This document shows positions 7,499 through 16,354 of a stretch of 45,772 nucleotides of DNA, piece after piece. Origin of the DNA: Deltaproteobacteria bacterium. GTDB taxonomy: Bacteria; Desulfobacterota; Desulfobacteria; Desulfobacterales; SURF-7. The stretch is taken from NCBI GenBank assembly GCA_019307665.1, contig JAFDJC010000001.1, positions 1-45,772 of the forward strand. The letters run 5' to 3'. The notes under the pieces are model-generated. The model worked only from the letters and a program-made list of their open reading frames with translations. It did no database searches and was not told the DNA's origin. Numbering within the stretch: the stretch's first letter is position 1; each line of letters starts with the position of its first letter. Position numbers and translations under genes: made by a program.

Positions 7499-9921
7499 TA
7501 TATTCCTGACTTAAAGAACTGCTCGGTCTCGGTAACGGTATCCGGCTTTTGAGTATATTCAGTCGGTTCCGTCCCCTCTTTAAAACACTCAAATATAGTT
7601 CTTTTCGATTCAGGGATTGCTAATTTGCCGGTATCGGCATCTATCTTTGTAAATACAATACCCTCAGGAACTTGAAAAACCCTTACCGGTTTCTCAGCCA
7701 GAAATCTTTTCATGAATCCCAGCCATATGGGACTTGCAGCCCTAGATCCCGTTTCCCCTTTGCCAAGAGACTGCTCCTTGTCATAGCCGACCCATGTGCC
7801 GGTAATATATCGCGGTGTATACCCTACAAACCATGCATCATAAAGGTTATTTGTTGTACCGGTCTTGCCGGCCACAGGCCTCTCGAGCGACCTGACCCTG
7901 CGACCGGTTCCGTGCTTTACAACATCTTCAAGCATATTTGTTATTATATATGCCGTATTTTTTTCAATAGCCCTCTTTTTTTCGATGAAATTTTCCTCTA
8001 ATATCGCACCATCCCTGTTTTCTATTTTTGTAATAAAAACAGGCGTTACAAGAAAACCAAGGTTTGCAAATACAGAATAAATATTCACTGCTTCTAGTAA
8101 AGATATGCCTGATGAACCGAGAGCAATCGACAAATCCCTGCTTAACGGCGACTTGACACCAAGGCTCTCGGCATAATTAATCGCGTAGTCAACACCTATA
8201 TTTTTTAAAATTTTTATGGTTACGATATTGTGTGACTTTACAAGTGCTGTTCTGAAGAACGTCGGCCCAAAAAATTTCTCTTCGTAGTTTTTGGGTTTCC
8301 ATGTGAAATCACGTTCTTCATCCGTAAAAACAACCGGCGTATCAAGTATTTCAGTTGCGGTGGTATAGCCCTTGTCAAGAGCTGCAGCATATATGACCGG
8401 CTTAAATGCTGATCCGGGCTGCCGCCTCGACTGTATCGCCCTGTTAAACTGGCTGTTTCTGAAATCCTTTCCGCCAACCATCATTTTTATATATCCTGTC
8501 TCAGCTTCCATGCATAACATTGCAGCCTGAACTTCGGGTTCCTGTTCAAGAGCGCACTCATAATAATCTTCTTCTTCGAGCCTTCCTTTGGTCCTTACCA
8601 GGATCACGTCGCCTGCGGAAAGCACTTCACCTGGATGCCTAATACCGGTTTCATACCATGAAACTTTAGGGTCAGGCGTTCTAGCCCATTTCATATCTTC
8701 TATCTTAATTTTTCCAACCGAATTCCCTATTCGTAATGTGACGACATCTTCCGTGTCATCCACATTAATAACAACCGCCTTTGAAATATTGCCATCCTCC
8801 GGAAACGAATTTTCCATTTCAGCCTGAAGTATTTCACAAAACGGTTCGATTTCTTCAGGTGCAAGGTGCTCTAAAGGACCTCTGTAACCTTGTCGTTTAT
8901 CAAGTTCCCGCGTTCCTTTTTCAATCTCCTCACGGGCAACATGCTGCATATCTATATCAACGGCGGTGTTAATCTTAAGCCCATCTCTATAGAGGGCGTA
9001 TTCTCCATACTTCCTCTTGATATATCGCCTTACATGTTCGGTATAATACGGAACCTTTTCAATGTAAAAATTACGCCTGGACTTTATATCCAGTTCCGTA
9101 TTGATCGCCTCCGTAGCCTCGCTGTTTGTGATATATCCTTCAGATACCATTCGATTCAGCACATATATCTGTCTTTTTTTTGCCCTCTCCGGATGCCTAA
9201 ATGGTGAATACTTGCTAGGTGCTTGTGGAAGACCTGCCAACATGGCACATTCTGCAAGATTCATATCTTTTACGGATTTACCAAAATAGTTTTCAGCTGC
9301 TGCTTCCACACCGTATGCACCGTGACCGAGATAAATCTGGTTTAAATAAAGAAAAAGAATTTCATTTTTTTTGAATGTCTTGTCTATTCTATAGGAAAGA
9401 ATCGCCTCTTTTATTTTTCTGCTGTAACTTTTTTCAGGTGTCAATAAAAACGATTTGGTCACTTGCTGTGTAATGGTGCTGCCACCCTGTACGATAGTAC
9501 CGGCCTCTATGTTTTTAATAAATGCGCGCATAACCCCCAAAAAATCGATTCCCTCATGAACATAAAACCGTGCGTCTTCAGCTGAAACAAATGCCTTTAT
9601 CAGCATTTCCGGCATATCTTCCAGTGGAATTACAATTCTTCGTTCCTTAAAAAACTCAGCGATTTTTCTTCCGTCATCGGAATAAACAGTTGTTATCACA
9701 GGCGGCCGATAGTCTTTCAATGAGATAATTTTCGGAAGGTCCTTCTTAAAATAATAATAACCCGAGAGTAAAACAGAACCTGCCAAAATGATCGTAAACA
9801 AAAAAAGCATTATAAAAAAACGGGCTACCTTTGGCAGGTATCCCTTATTCTCACTTTTAGCACGCTTTTTTAATATTTGGGATTTTGTTTTCCTTGTATC
9901 CATCCCTAAAAACCGATCCAT
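7498..9921 (-). CDS. mrcA: Bifunctional penicillin-binding protein 1A
   Basis: Polymerises glycan strands and cross-links peptides of peptidoglycan on the outer face of the inner membrane. 807 aa with one membrane anchor near residues 34-57. The GT51 glycosyltransferase domain carries EDARFY (catalytic Glu115) and QGGSTITQQ. The transpeptidase domain carries SAFK (Ser504), SHN (563-565) and KTGT (686-689). An insert around 380-460 matches the OB-like region of PBP1A proteins. The start overlaps the nitroreductase stop by 16 bases. No Shine-Dalgarno precedes the ATG at 9921; ATG at 9903 is an alternative. Confidence 0.95.
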   Translation of the reverse strand: MDRFLGMDTRKTKSQILKKRAKSENKGYLPKVARFFIMLFLFTIILAGSVLLSGYYYFKKDLPKIISLKDYRPPVITTVYSDDGRKIAEFFKERRIVIPLEDMPEMLIKAFVSAEDARFYVHEGIDFLGVMRAFIKNIEAGTIVQGGSTITQQVTKSFLLTPEKSYSRKIKEAILSYRIDKTFKKNEILFLYLNQIYLGHGAYGVEAAAENYFGKSVKDMNLAECAMLAGLPQAPSKYSPFRHPERAKKRQIYVLNRMVSEGYITNSEATEAINTELDIKSRRNFYIEKVPYYTEHVRRYIKRKYGEYALYRDGLKINTAVDIDMQHVAREEIEKGTRELDKRQGYRGPLEHLAPEEIEPFCEILQAEMENSFPEDGNISKAVVINVDDTEDVVTLRIGNSVGKIKIEDMKWARTPDPKVSWYETGIRHPGEVLSAGDVILVRTKGRLEEEDYYECALEQEPEVQAAMLCMEAETGYIKMMVGGKDFRNSQFNRAIQSRRQPGSAFKPVIYAAALDKGYTTATEILDTPVVFTDEERDFTWKPKNYEEKFFGPTFFRTALVKSHNIVTIKILKNIGVDYAINYAESLGVKSPLSRDLSIALGSSGISLLEAVNIYSVFANLGFLVTPVFITKIENRDGAILEENFIEKKRAIEKNTAYIITNMLEDVVKHGTGRRVRSLERPVAGKTGTTNNLYDAWFVGYTPRYITGTWVGYDKEQSLGKGETGSRAASPIWLGFMKRFLAEKPVRVFQVPEGIVFTKIDADTGKLAIPESKRTIFECFKEGTEPTEYTQKPDTVTETEQFFKSGI

Positions 9922-10577
9922 TGTGTTATACTGTCGACAGGTTCCCTTGTGGATTCTAACCTGTTGGCGGGAAAATCAGGATCAGGATACCCTATTGCAA
10001 TTGCAATCATTATTCTCCTGGTTTCACTAATACCTGCAAGTTCTCTCAAAACCTCAGGGTATAGAACCCCTTGGTCCTCAATGCATGTTCCAAGTCCATG
10101 ATCAAGAGCGGCAAGACAAATGCTCTGCATTACAGCACCAATATCAATAAGAGGGCTCGATTCAGCCAGAATGCTGTCTGTTGTGATAATGATGGCAGCA
10201 GGTGCATCAAAAAATCGAAAGCCTCTTTCAAACCATTCCGCCCTTTTTTCCTTGTCTTCCCTTTTAATATCCATAATGCTGAAAATCTGTTTTGCAAGCC
10301 CCACCTGGCGCTGTCTGTAAATACTGTCCTGCGGCCACCCCACAACAAGATGATCCGGTTGCGCCGGTGCGCCGCTATTAAGTTTCCCGATAATTGCTGA
10401 TTTTATTTTATCGAGTATGTCACCGGCAATAACGGTGAATTCCCATGGCTGGATATTCATTGCCGACGGTGCCCGACCAGCTGTTACCAGAATTTCCCTC
10501 AACATATCTTTTGAAACAGGATCAGATTTATATCCTCTTATACTTTTTCGTTTTCTCATAGCCTCTGTGATTTCCAT
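9906..10577 (-). CDS. Nitroreductase-family protein
   Basis: 223 aa from the ATG at 10577, which has AAAGGAGAG upstream. The start MEITEAMRKRKSIRGYKSDP and the GRAPSAMNIQPWEF segment carry the FMN-binding Arg and Ser/Asn residues of the nitroreductase fold, and LDHGLGTC is the usual later motif. It is probably an FMN-dependent NAD(P)H oxidoreductase; the substrate is unknown. It is the first gene of the run leading into PBP1A. The region upstream holds a long imperfect inverted repeat (10639-10722). Confidence 0.88.
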   Translation of the reverse strand: MEITEAMRKRKSIRGYKSDPVSKDMLREILVTAGRAPSAMNIQPWEFTVIAGDILDKIKSAIIGKLNSGAPAQPDHLVVGWPQDSIYRQRQVGLAKQIFSIMDIKREDKEKRAEWFERGFRFFDAPAAIIITTDSILAESSPLIDIGAVMQSICLAALDHGLGTCIEDQGVLYPEVLRELAGISETRRIMIAIAIGYPDPDFPANRLESTREPVDSITQWIGF

Positions 10578-10638
10578 AAAACTCTCCTTTATAATGTAAC
10601 GCTTTAAAAACAATAATTTGTAGCTTCTCAATAACCCC

Positions 10639-10722
10639 GAGCCAAGAATATCTCATTTATAAATATCTGAAACTCGCTTTGCTCAGACAGTCACCTATTT
10701 ATAAATGAAACATCCTTGGCTC
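10639..10722. repeat. Long imperfect inverted repeat, possible MITE-like element or terminator
   Basis: A 26-base arm at 10639-10664 (GAGCCAAG...ATTTATAAAT) pairs with 10697-10722 with three mismatches. The 32-base spacer contains a smaller TCTGA/TCAGA pair. A T7 run follows the right arm on the plus strand, giving a terminator-like shape, yet no plus-strand gene ends here; both flanking genes are on the minus strand. It may therefore be a small dispersed element or a structured leader of the nitroreductase transcript. Confidence 0.6.
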
Positions 10723-10817
10723 CCTGTTTTTTTAAGAACTTACAATAATTTTTCATAAATGTGTCTATTTATCACATTTCACAGCGGCGTCAAAAGTTAT
10801 TTTTACCGATGAGTTTT

Positions 10818-11312
10818 TTATGTTGTATTCTTCCCGGTGAGTTCTTGATACGCTTCCTGAATTTCTACAAACTTATTCTTGGCAAGCTCCTGAAGTTCCG
10901 GTCCCAGATGACTGACCTTGTCCGGATGATAGGCATGGACAGCCCGTCGATAGGCTGCATGAATTTCTTCCTGGCTTGCGCCGGGTTGAACTCCCAGTAT
11001 CTCGAATGGCGTTTTTTTCTGAAATGTATCAGTCCTGCCCTGTCTGTTCCCGTATTCCCCATATGAACCAGTTGAATCAGTCTGGTTATGTCTGTATTTT
11101 GCGTTCTTTTTTTTAAAGGGATCTAAAATATTTTTAAGGTTGATTAAGAATCCCGGCAAGCGGCCTCTTCTTAAAAAATAGAGAAGAAGTCCCAGTAAAA
11201 ATGTATCGTCTATCCAGCCATAGATGGGCAGTAAATCCGGTATGAGATCAAACGGGCTTAGTATATAAAGAACAACAAGAATGATAAGTAATATGTAAAA
11301 AAAACCACGCAT
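10818..11312 (-). CDS. DUF1232/J-domain fusion protein
   Basis: 164 aa. The first ~55 residues form a DUF1232-like membrane segment (LSPFDLIPDLLPIYGWIDD, then LLGLLLYFLRRG). A charged linker leads to a C-terminal J domain (FEILGVQPGASQEEIHAAYR, then AYHPDK with the HPD tripeptide that stimulates DnaK ATPase, and KFVEIQEAYQEL). The protein probably tethers DnaK activity to the membrane. No glycine/phenylalanine or zinc-finger part is present, so it is not a canonical DnaJ. It stands alone between two intergenic regions. Confidence 0.85.
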   Translation of the reverse strand: MRGFFYILLIILVVLYILSPFDLIPDLLPIYGWIDDTFLLGLLLYFLRRGRLPGFLINLKNILDPFKKKNAKYRHNQTDSTGSYGEYGNRQGRTDTFQKKTPFEILGVQPGASQEEIHAAYRRAVHAYHPDKVSHLGPELQELAKNKFVEIQEAYQELTGKNTT

Positions 11313-11682
11313 GCAAAAATACCCATTATTGTATTAGATCGGCCGGATCAGACCGGCACATGATCAGTTTCATATATAATCGTATTTTCTTAAATAAATC
11401 AAATCCATATTACAAATTCGCATTGAAACTTGCCCAATTATCCACGGGTGGGCCAGATCTGCCTCAAACGGAATAAGATCTGATATATTATGTAATTTAT
11501 TACACAGTTGTGTAAGTTAATATATAAAAATTAAGAAATTATTTTCATAGTGACACTGTTTTTTTGACCTATCTTGTATATGTTTTTTTAACAAATACCC
11601 TATATTACTTGGAACAATTCTTGCATCTCGTTGTGTTATTATAAGTAAAATAATGTTTAACAATCTTACACAGTTAATTATT
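11313..11682. other. AT-rich intergenic region with a perfect palindrome
   Basis: It contains the upstream region of the J-domain gene (minus) and of the small plus-strand genes. A GCCGG/CCGGC mini-hairpin lies near 11341-11357, and a perfect TTACACA-GT-TGTGTAA palindrome at 11500-11515. A TTACACAG half-site recurs near 11666. No further gene is supported; a frame on the minus strand opposite the small gene has no coding character. Confidence 0.5.
11500..11515. promoter_or_regulatory. 16-base perfect palindrome, possible operator
   Basis: TTACACAGTTGTGTAA reads the same on both strands with a two-base centre. Its half TTACACAG occurs again near 11666, just before the small gene at 11683. This arrangement suits binding of a dimeric regulator, but the regulator is unknown. 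Confidence 0.35.
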
Positions 11683-11859
11683 ATGACTCGCACAGACGCA
11701 ATTAAACAAGCAAAAAAATTATCAAAACATAACAAACAACTGTTTGTTATTTTTGACAAAGAGCTAAATGATTATTTTATATCTGAAGGGCAGGATTTTT
11801 ATATATCAAACGATTTCTATGAGGCAAGCCCTTATGAAATCATAGAAAAATTCAGATAG
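11683..11859 (+). CDS. Small hypothetical protein (58 aa)
   Basis: MTRTDAIKQAKKLSKHNKQL begins a short, lysine- and tyrosine-rich protein (FVIFDKELNDYFISEG...). The composition is protein-like: an amphipathic start, then a probable beta pair. It could also start at the ATG at 11653. No Shine-Dalgarno is visible for either. It is followed after 16 bases by another micro-gene on the same strand. I do not recognise the family with certainty. Confidence 0.5.
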   Translation: MTRTDAIKQAKKLSKHNKQLFVIFDKELNDYFISEGQDFYISNDFYEASPYEIIEKFR

Positions 11860-11875
11860 CTTACAATTTATAGAT

Positions 11876-12016
11876 ATGGCATTCATTATAGATAATGAGG
11901 GAAGGCGTTCAGAAAATGACAGACGCTCATTCTCATATGATATTTATCTTCCTGAAAAAAGATCCAATAAGGAGGATCGGAGAAGTGGAGAAGATCGAAG
12001 AAAAAAACTAAGATAA
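11876..12016 (+). CDS. RR-motif micro-protein (46 aa)
   Basis: This short gene starts MAFIIDNEGRRSENDRRSFS and ends with a second arginine-rich block, EDRRSGEDRRKK. The repeated unit RRS-x-x-DRR is regular and codon-periodic, which argues for a real product. I recall similar short RR/DRR proteins from deltaproteobacteria, where the motif also precedes PilZ domains, but I cannot name a family. The charge pattern suggests nucleic-acid, nucleotide or protein-surface contact; this is inference. It sits 16 bases after the 58-aa gene. No clear ribosome-binding site precedes the ATG. Confidence 0.55.
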   Translation: MAFIIDNEGRRSENDRRSFSYDIYLPEKRSNKEDRRSGEDRRKKLR

Positions 12017-12223
12017 CCCTATCCCCTATGATGAATGAGACACCTCTGACTGACCTTAGACAATTGATCTAAGTGACCTGTTTTCATGAAACCGATGCGT
12101 TCCCAACAGACCCGGACCATTTTTACAAAAAATAAAAATGCTTATTGACATATCAAATGGAGCCGGCTACATGAACAATTGAATTTTTCTTTCATTTTTT
12201 CATTTTCTTTTTAAAGGAGGCGC

Positions 12224-12826
12224 ATGGGGAAAAAAACAACGCCCGAAAAAATCTACGAAACAGCTCTTAAAGTGTTTGCCAAATATGGATTCCGACGAAC
12301 ACGCGTGAAAGACATTACCGGTGAACTCGATATGGCCACCGGCACACTATACCTTTACGTAAAGAATAAAAAAGACCTTTATGAAAAAACGGTTTCGCAT
12401 GGCATCAAAAAGTGGCAGGAAAAAGTATTCGAAGCGATTGCCGATATTGATGATGTCAGGGAGCAGTTCCTTGCCATGTGTAAAAGAAGCTACGGATATC
12501 TGGCCGAAGATGTAAATTTGCGTCAGGTCCTGATCAATGATCCATCAATCTTTCCCCTGTCTCCCAGGAAAGTGCGCTTCCCTGAAATTGACACGGCCTC
12601 TATTAATCTAATCAAGGAAATTCTTCAAAAAGGGATAAAACAGCAGATTTTTCGTAATATTGATGTTGATCGTACCGCAGAGTTTTTTTATTCAATCTAT
12701 GTCATGTTTATCATCAAGACGTATGTTAAATCTGAAGGCCAGTCCGCACAAAAGATGTTTGATGAAGGGCTCGATTTAATGCTGAACGGGCTGATAAAAA
12801 AAGCAGCTGGGGGACAACTGGGATAA
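12224..12826 (+). CDS. TetR-family transcriptional regulator
   Basis: 200 aa with AAAGGAGG immediately upstream. The N-terminal DNA-binding domain is clear: IYETALKVFAKYGFRRTRVK, then ITGELDMATGTLYLYVKNKK with the recognition helix, and DLYEKTV. The C-terminal ligand-binding part is variable, as usual, and the ligand is unknown. It lies 84 bases upstream of sppA on the same strand and may regulate itself or the adjacent genes. A CTTAGA/TCTAAG hairpin near 12055-12073 lies in its upstream region. Confidence 0.9.
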   Translation: MGKKTTPEKIYETALKVFAKYGFRRTRVKDITGELDMATGTLYLYVKNKKDLYEKTVSHGIKKWQEKVFEAIADIDDVREQFLAMCKRSYGYLAEDVNLRQVLINDPSIFPLSPRKVRFPEIDTASINLIKEILQKGIKQQIFRNIDVDRTAEFFYSIYVMFIIKTYVKSEGQSAQKMFDEGLDLMLNGLIKKAAGGQLG

Positions 12827-12910
12827 TTTTTTAAAAAACCGGTTTAATTTTCCTCCTGTTTGTGATTCAATCAGAAAAATTCAATATTAACATTATATAA
12901 AGGACAAGAC

Positions 12911-13939
12911 ATGGTGTTTCCCTCAAAACAAAAAACATGCGCCGAGTACTATCGAGTCATTCAGCTGGCAATCGCCGTTATTGTCATTTTATCACTGACC
13001 GGCTGCGGTGTCCCGAGGATAAAACTCTTCTCAGATGCTACTGATCCACTCAAAGAGTACACTATTGAAGGTAGTAAAAAAGGTAAAGTTGCTGTTATCG
13101 ATATAGACGGCGTTATCTCGAACATGCAGAAAAGAGGTCTTTTTTTCCGTGATATGCCAAGCATGGTGCAGGAAGTCGTTTCACAACTTAAAATGGCGGA
13201 AAAGGATAAAGAGGTAAAAGCTATCGTTCTTAAAGTCAATTCTCCGGGCGGGACCACTACCGCCAGTGATATTCTTTACAAAGAAATTTTGGACTTTAAA
13301 GAAAAGACAGGTACAAAAGTTGTTGTCACAATGATGGATGTTGCGGCTTCCGGCGGTTACTATATATCTCTGCCGGCTGATTATATCATGGCGCACCCTA
13401 CCACCGTGACGGGTTCGATAGGCGTTATCTTTATGAGGCTTGAAGCATACGGTCTTATGGAAAAAATCGGTGTTGGCGTCAATGTCAACAAGTCAGGACG
13501 AAACAAAGACATGGGTTCGCCTTTCCGGCAGCCGACAGATGAAGAAGAGGAAATATTTAACTCTCTTATAGGCAACCTTAGCACACGCTTTTTGGATCTG
13601 GTAAAAAAACACAGAAACCCTGAGAACACCTCTTTTGACGAAATCAAAACCGCTAGAGTCTATGTGGCGGACGATGCCCTTAAGGCAGGCCTTATAGATG
13701 AAATCGGGTATGTAAAAGATGCACTCTCCCATGCCAAAAAACTTGGAAATCTACATGACGATGCAAAAGTTGTTGTGTATCGCAGATCAGAATATCCTAA
13801 CGATAATATTTACAACACTTCAACAAGTCATTACCAGGGAAACGGCCTGGCACTGGTAAACGTTGATTTATTTAATTCATTACCGGCTTTTAAAACCGGC
13901 TTTTACTATCTCTGGTGGCCCTCTGCTGCAGGGAACTAA
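12911..13939 (+). CDS. sppA: Signal peptide peptidase SppA, 36-kDa type, lipoprotein-like
   Basis: 342 aa. A hydrophobic N-terminal segment ends in a lipobox (SLTGC, Cys32), so it may be a lipid-anchored form. The protease core contains the substrate strand VNSPGGTTTASD, the nucleophile Ser147 in VAASGGYY and the general-base Lys199 in KSGRNKDMGSPFR, the Ser/Lys dyad of SppA. It is of the single-domain length, not the ~600-aa E. coli type. It would degrade cleaved signal peptides in the membrane. It is followed by a cyclophilin gene. Confidence 0.9.
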   Translation: MVFPSKQKTCAEYYRVIQLAIAVIVILSLTGCGVPRIKLFSDATDPLKEYTIEGSKKGKVAVIDIDGVISNMQKRGLFFRDMPSMVQEVVSQLKMAEKDKEVKAIVLKVNSPGGTTTASDILYKEILDFKEKTGTKVVVTMMDVAASGGYYISLPADYIMAHPTTVTGSIGVIFMRLEAYGLMEKIGVGVNVNKSGRNKDMGSPFRQPTDEEEEIFNSLIGNLSTRFLDLVKKHRNPENTSFDEIKTARVYVADDALKAGLIDEIGYVKDALSHAKKLGNLHDDAKVVVYRRSEYPNDNIYNTSTSHYQGNGLALVNVDLFNSLPAFKTGFYYLWWPSAAGN

Positions 13940-13998
13940 TAACAGGGTTGAAGATTCTCTTTGTGCGGCCCTTAAAAAAATACGTTGGAGGATTATAA

Positions 13999-14523
13999 AT
14001 GGACATGACCAAATCTGACTACAGAGAAGATGTTGAAAGACCGACAGCTGTTTTTGCAACAACCCTCGGTACTTTTGAAATTGAATTGTATGCAAAAGAA
14101 TGCCCGGAAACAGTATGGAATTTCATTAACCTTGCCGAAGGCCGGCAGGAAACTCTAAAAGAAAGCAATTATTATGATAGCCTTATTTTCCACCGGATTA
14201 TATCCGGGTTCATGATTCAGGGCGGCTGCCCTTTGGGTAACGGCACCGGAGGCCCGGGATATAATTTCCAGGATGAATTTAATTCGTCATTAAAACATGA
14301 TGATGAGGGAATATTGTCAATGGCCAACGCGGGACCCGGCACAAACGGCAGTCAGTTCTTCATTACGCTGGGACCTCAGCCTCATCTTAATGACAAGCAC
14401 ACGGTTTTCGGTAAGGTTGTCAAAGGAATAGATGTTATCAGGGAAATCGGCTCCGTCAAAACAGGTCCAATGGACAAACCGGTTGAACCTATTGCAATCG
14501 ACAGTGTCACAATAAAAAGGTAA
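13999..14523 (+). CDS. ppiB: Cyclophilin-type peptidyl-prolyl cis-trans isomerase
   Basis: 174 aa with TTGGAGG upstream of the ATG. The cyclophilin core is complete: FHRIISGFMIQGGCP (catalytic Arg and the QGG loop), GILSMANAGPGTNGSQFFIT and LNDKHTVFGKVVKG. No signal peptide is seen, so it is cytoplasmic and PpiB-like, catalysing proline isomerisation during folding. It ends 49 bases before the era reading frame. Confidence 0.93.
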   Translation: MDMTKSDYREDVERPTAVFATTLGTFEIELYAKECPETVWNFINLAEGRQETLKESNYYDSLIFHRIISGFMIQGGCPLGNGTGGPGYNFQDEFNSSLKHDDEGILSMANAGPGTNGSQFFITLGPQPHLNDKHTVFGKVVKGIDVIREIGSVKTGPMDKPVEPIAIDSVTIKR

Positions 14524-14572
14524 AAAATCACCAAAGGCATCTGGTAAAAGTGCTATAATAGAAACATTCGAA

Positions 14573-15457
14573 ATGACTGTATTTAAATCAGGTTTTATCG
14601 CCATCTCCGGAGCGCCTAATGCAGGGAAATCCACACTTTTAAACCGGATGATAGGCCAAAAAATCTCGATTACGTCCAGAAAACCGCAGACAACACGTAA
14701 TCGAATTCTCGGCGTAGTACACGGCCCTTCATCACAAATTGTCTTTATCGACACTCCCGGCATCCACAATACAAAAAGCCCACTTAACGTGAGAATGGTG
14801 GATGTCGCCATCTCCGCTTTTGGTGATGCAGACCTGATCCTTGTTCTAGTGGATGCGTCTCGCCCTGATCCTGCCTCTGAAGAACTCATTATCCGTCAGT
14901 TAGGCAAGCAGAACCAGCCGGTGATACTGGCATTAAACAAAATAGATCTTGTTAAAAAACCGGTTATTCTTGAGATAATTGATAAATGGGCAGGGATTTT
15001 TTTGTTTTAATCCATCATACCCGTGTCGGCAAAGCATGGCACTCAGGTTTCCGAGCTTCTTTCAGCTATGAAACACTGCCTTCCCGAAGGCCCTGCTTTT
15101 TTCCCCGAAGAGACACTGACCGACCTGCCGGAACGTTTTATTGCGGCAGAAATAATCCGTGAAAAGGTTTTCCGGCTCACCGGACAGGAGGTTCCTTACG
15201 CAACCGCCGTAACCATTGACAGTTTCTTCGAAGAAAAAAACGGCCTGGTCAAAATTTCTGCAGTGATTCACATTGAACGTGATTCGCAAAAGGGCATTAT
15301 CATCGGTAAAAAAGGGAGTAAGCTTAAAGAAATCGGTGAGCAGTCAAGAAAAGACATTGAAACCATGATGGGAGCAAAAGTCTTTTTGAAACTCTTCGTA
15401 AGAGTTCAGAAAAACTGGAGCAGGGATACAAAAGCGATTCGTAAATTCGGTTACTGA
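14573..15457 (+). pseudogene. era: Era GTPase with in-frame TAA stop
   Basis: Era binds 16S rRNA and aids 30S assembly. The two halves lie in one reading frame and align end to end as a normal ~294-aa Era, interrupted by TAA at 15008-15010. The first half has G1 GAPNAGKS, the TTRN switch segment, G3 DTPG and G4 NKID. The G5 motif (VSAKHG) and the KH domain (GIIIGKKGSKLKEIGEQSRK) follow the stop. The break separates G5 from the G domain, so neither half should be a working Era alone. A single base change from GAA or AAA would create the TAA. GTG at 15023 could restart translation but lacks a ribosome-binding site. A sequencing error or a second era elsewhere is possible. Confidence 0.85.
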
Positions 15458-15484
15458 TGACAGACTGCTTTTAATTTGAAGGCC

Positions 15485-16342
15485 ATGATTCTATCCTTTC
15501 ATCCATGCTTTGAGGCAGACGTTAATATCATTTGTGCCGGAAGGCAGCCCGACTCAAACGATTTAAAAGCAATCAAGGCATCAAGTGCCGTCATCCTGCC
15601 GCAAGGATGCCGGGAATCCCTTTACAAAATGGCCAGTGCCAACAACCGGTATATTTTCCCCAACTATCATGCAAGATTTGAATTTCCAGGTAAATCAGGC
15701 CAGATCAGGCTGTTTAAAAAAGAGGGCGTGCCCTCCCCTGAAACAAAAGCATTTAAAAATGTCGATTTGTTTAAAAAACAATATCCAAACACACCTGCTC
15801 TATTCCAGGAATTCCAGTTTCCATTTGTTTTTAAGTTTGATTGGGGAGGTGAAGGGGAAACAGTTTTTTTAATACAATCAAGTTCAGAACTGAAGGAGAT
15901 GATCGCAAAGGCATGTCGCTTTGAAAAATCGGGCCAAAGCGGGTTCATGATACAGGAACATATCAAATCTCCACCCCAGGTACTGAGGGTTGCGGTTATC
16001 GGTGAAACATTTATTTCATATTGGCGTGTCAATGAGGATCAGAATACTTTTAAAGCTGGTCTTTCAAACCATGGAATTATCGATCGGGATAGAGATCCGG
16101 ACATTCAAAAACAAGCCGTGTCTGCGGCAAAAGTCTTTTGCAAAAAAACAGGAATAAACCTGGCTGGTTTTGATTTCATCGTTGAGAAAGATTCTCGGCA
16201 GAATACGCCTCTATTTCTTGAAATTAATTATTTTTTTGGCAGAAAAGGACTGGGAGGCTCTGAGTGTTTCTACGAACTGCTTAATACTGAAATTAAAAAG
16301 TGGCTTTCGAATTTAATCAGGCAAGTCTTAATACCCTCGTAA
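15485..16342 (+). CDS. ATP-grasp (RimK-like) protein
   Basis: 285 aa from ATG 15485 (TTG 15476 would add three residues). FPFVFKFDWGGEGETVFLI is the ATP-grasp lysine-containing strand and glycine-rich loop. QEHIKSPPQVLRVAVIGE and INLAGFDFIVEKD...PLFLEINYFFGRKGLGG give the metal-binding Asp and Glu-x-Asn residues of the fold. Such enzymes ligate a carboxylate to an amine or thiol through an acyl phosphate; the substrates are unknown. It follows era by 27 bases. The N-terminal ~80 residues replace the usual preATP-grasp domain and are not recognised. Confidence 0.8.
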   Translation: MILSFHPCFEADVNIICAGRQPDSNDLKAIKASSAVILPQGCRESLYKMASANNRYIFPNYHARFEFPGKSGQIRLFKKEGVPSPETKAFKNVDLFKKQYPNTPALFQEFQFPFVFKFDWGGEGETVFLIQSSSELKEMIAKACRFEKSGQSGFMIQEHIKSPPQVLRVAVIGETFISYWRVNEDQNTFKAGLSNHGIIDRDRDPDIQKQAVSAAKVFCKKTGINLAGFDFIVEKDSRQNTPLFLEINYFFGRKGLGGSECFYELLNTEIKKWLSNLIRQVLIPS

Positions 16343-16354
16343 AATCCCGATTAC

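Noticed and set aside
11517..11759. 80-aa minus-strand open frame near the micro-genes
   Set aside because: It overlaps the better-supported small plus-strand gene, has no ribosome-binding site and shows no family features.
15008..15010. Programmed recoding of the TAA in era
   Set aside because: TAA is not a known recoding codon in this group, and no pseudoknot or slippery arrangement keeps the same frame; simple mutation or error is more likely.
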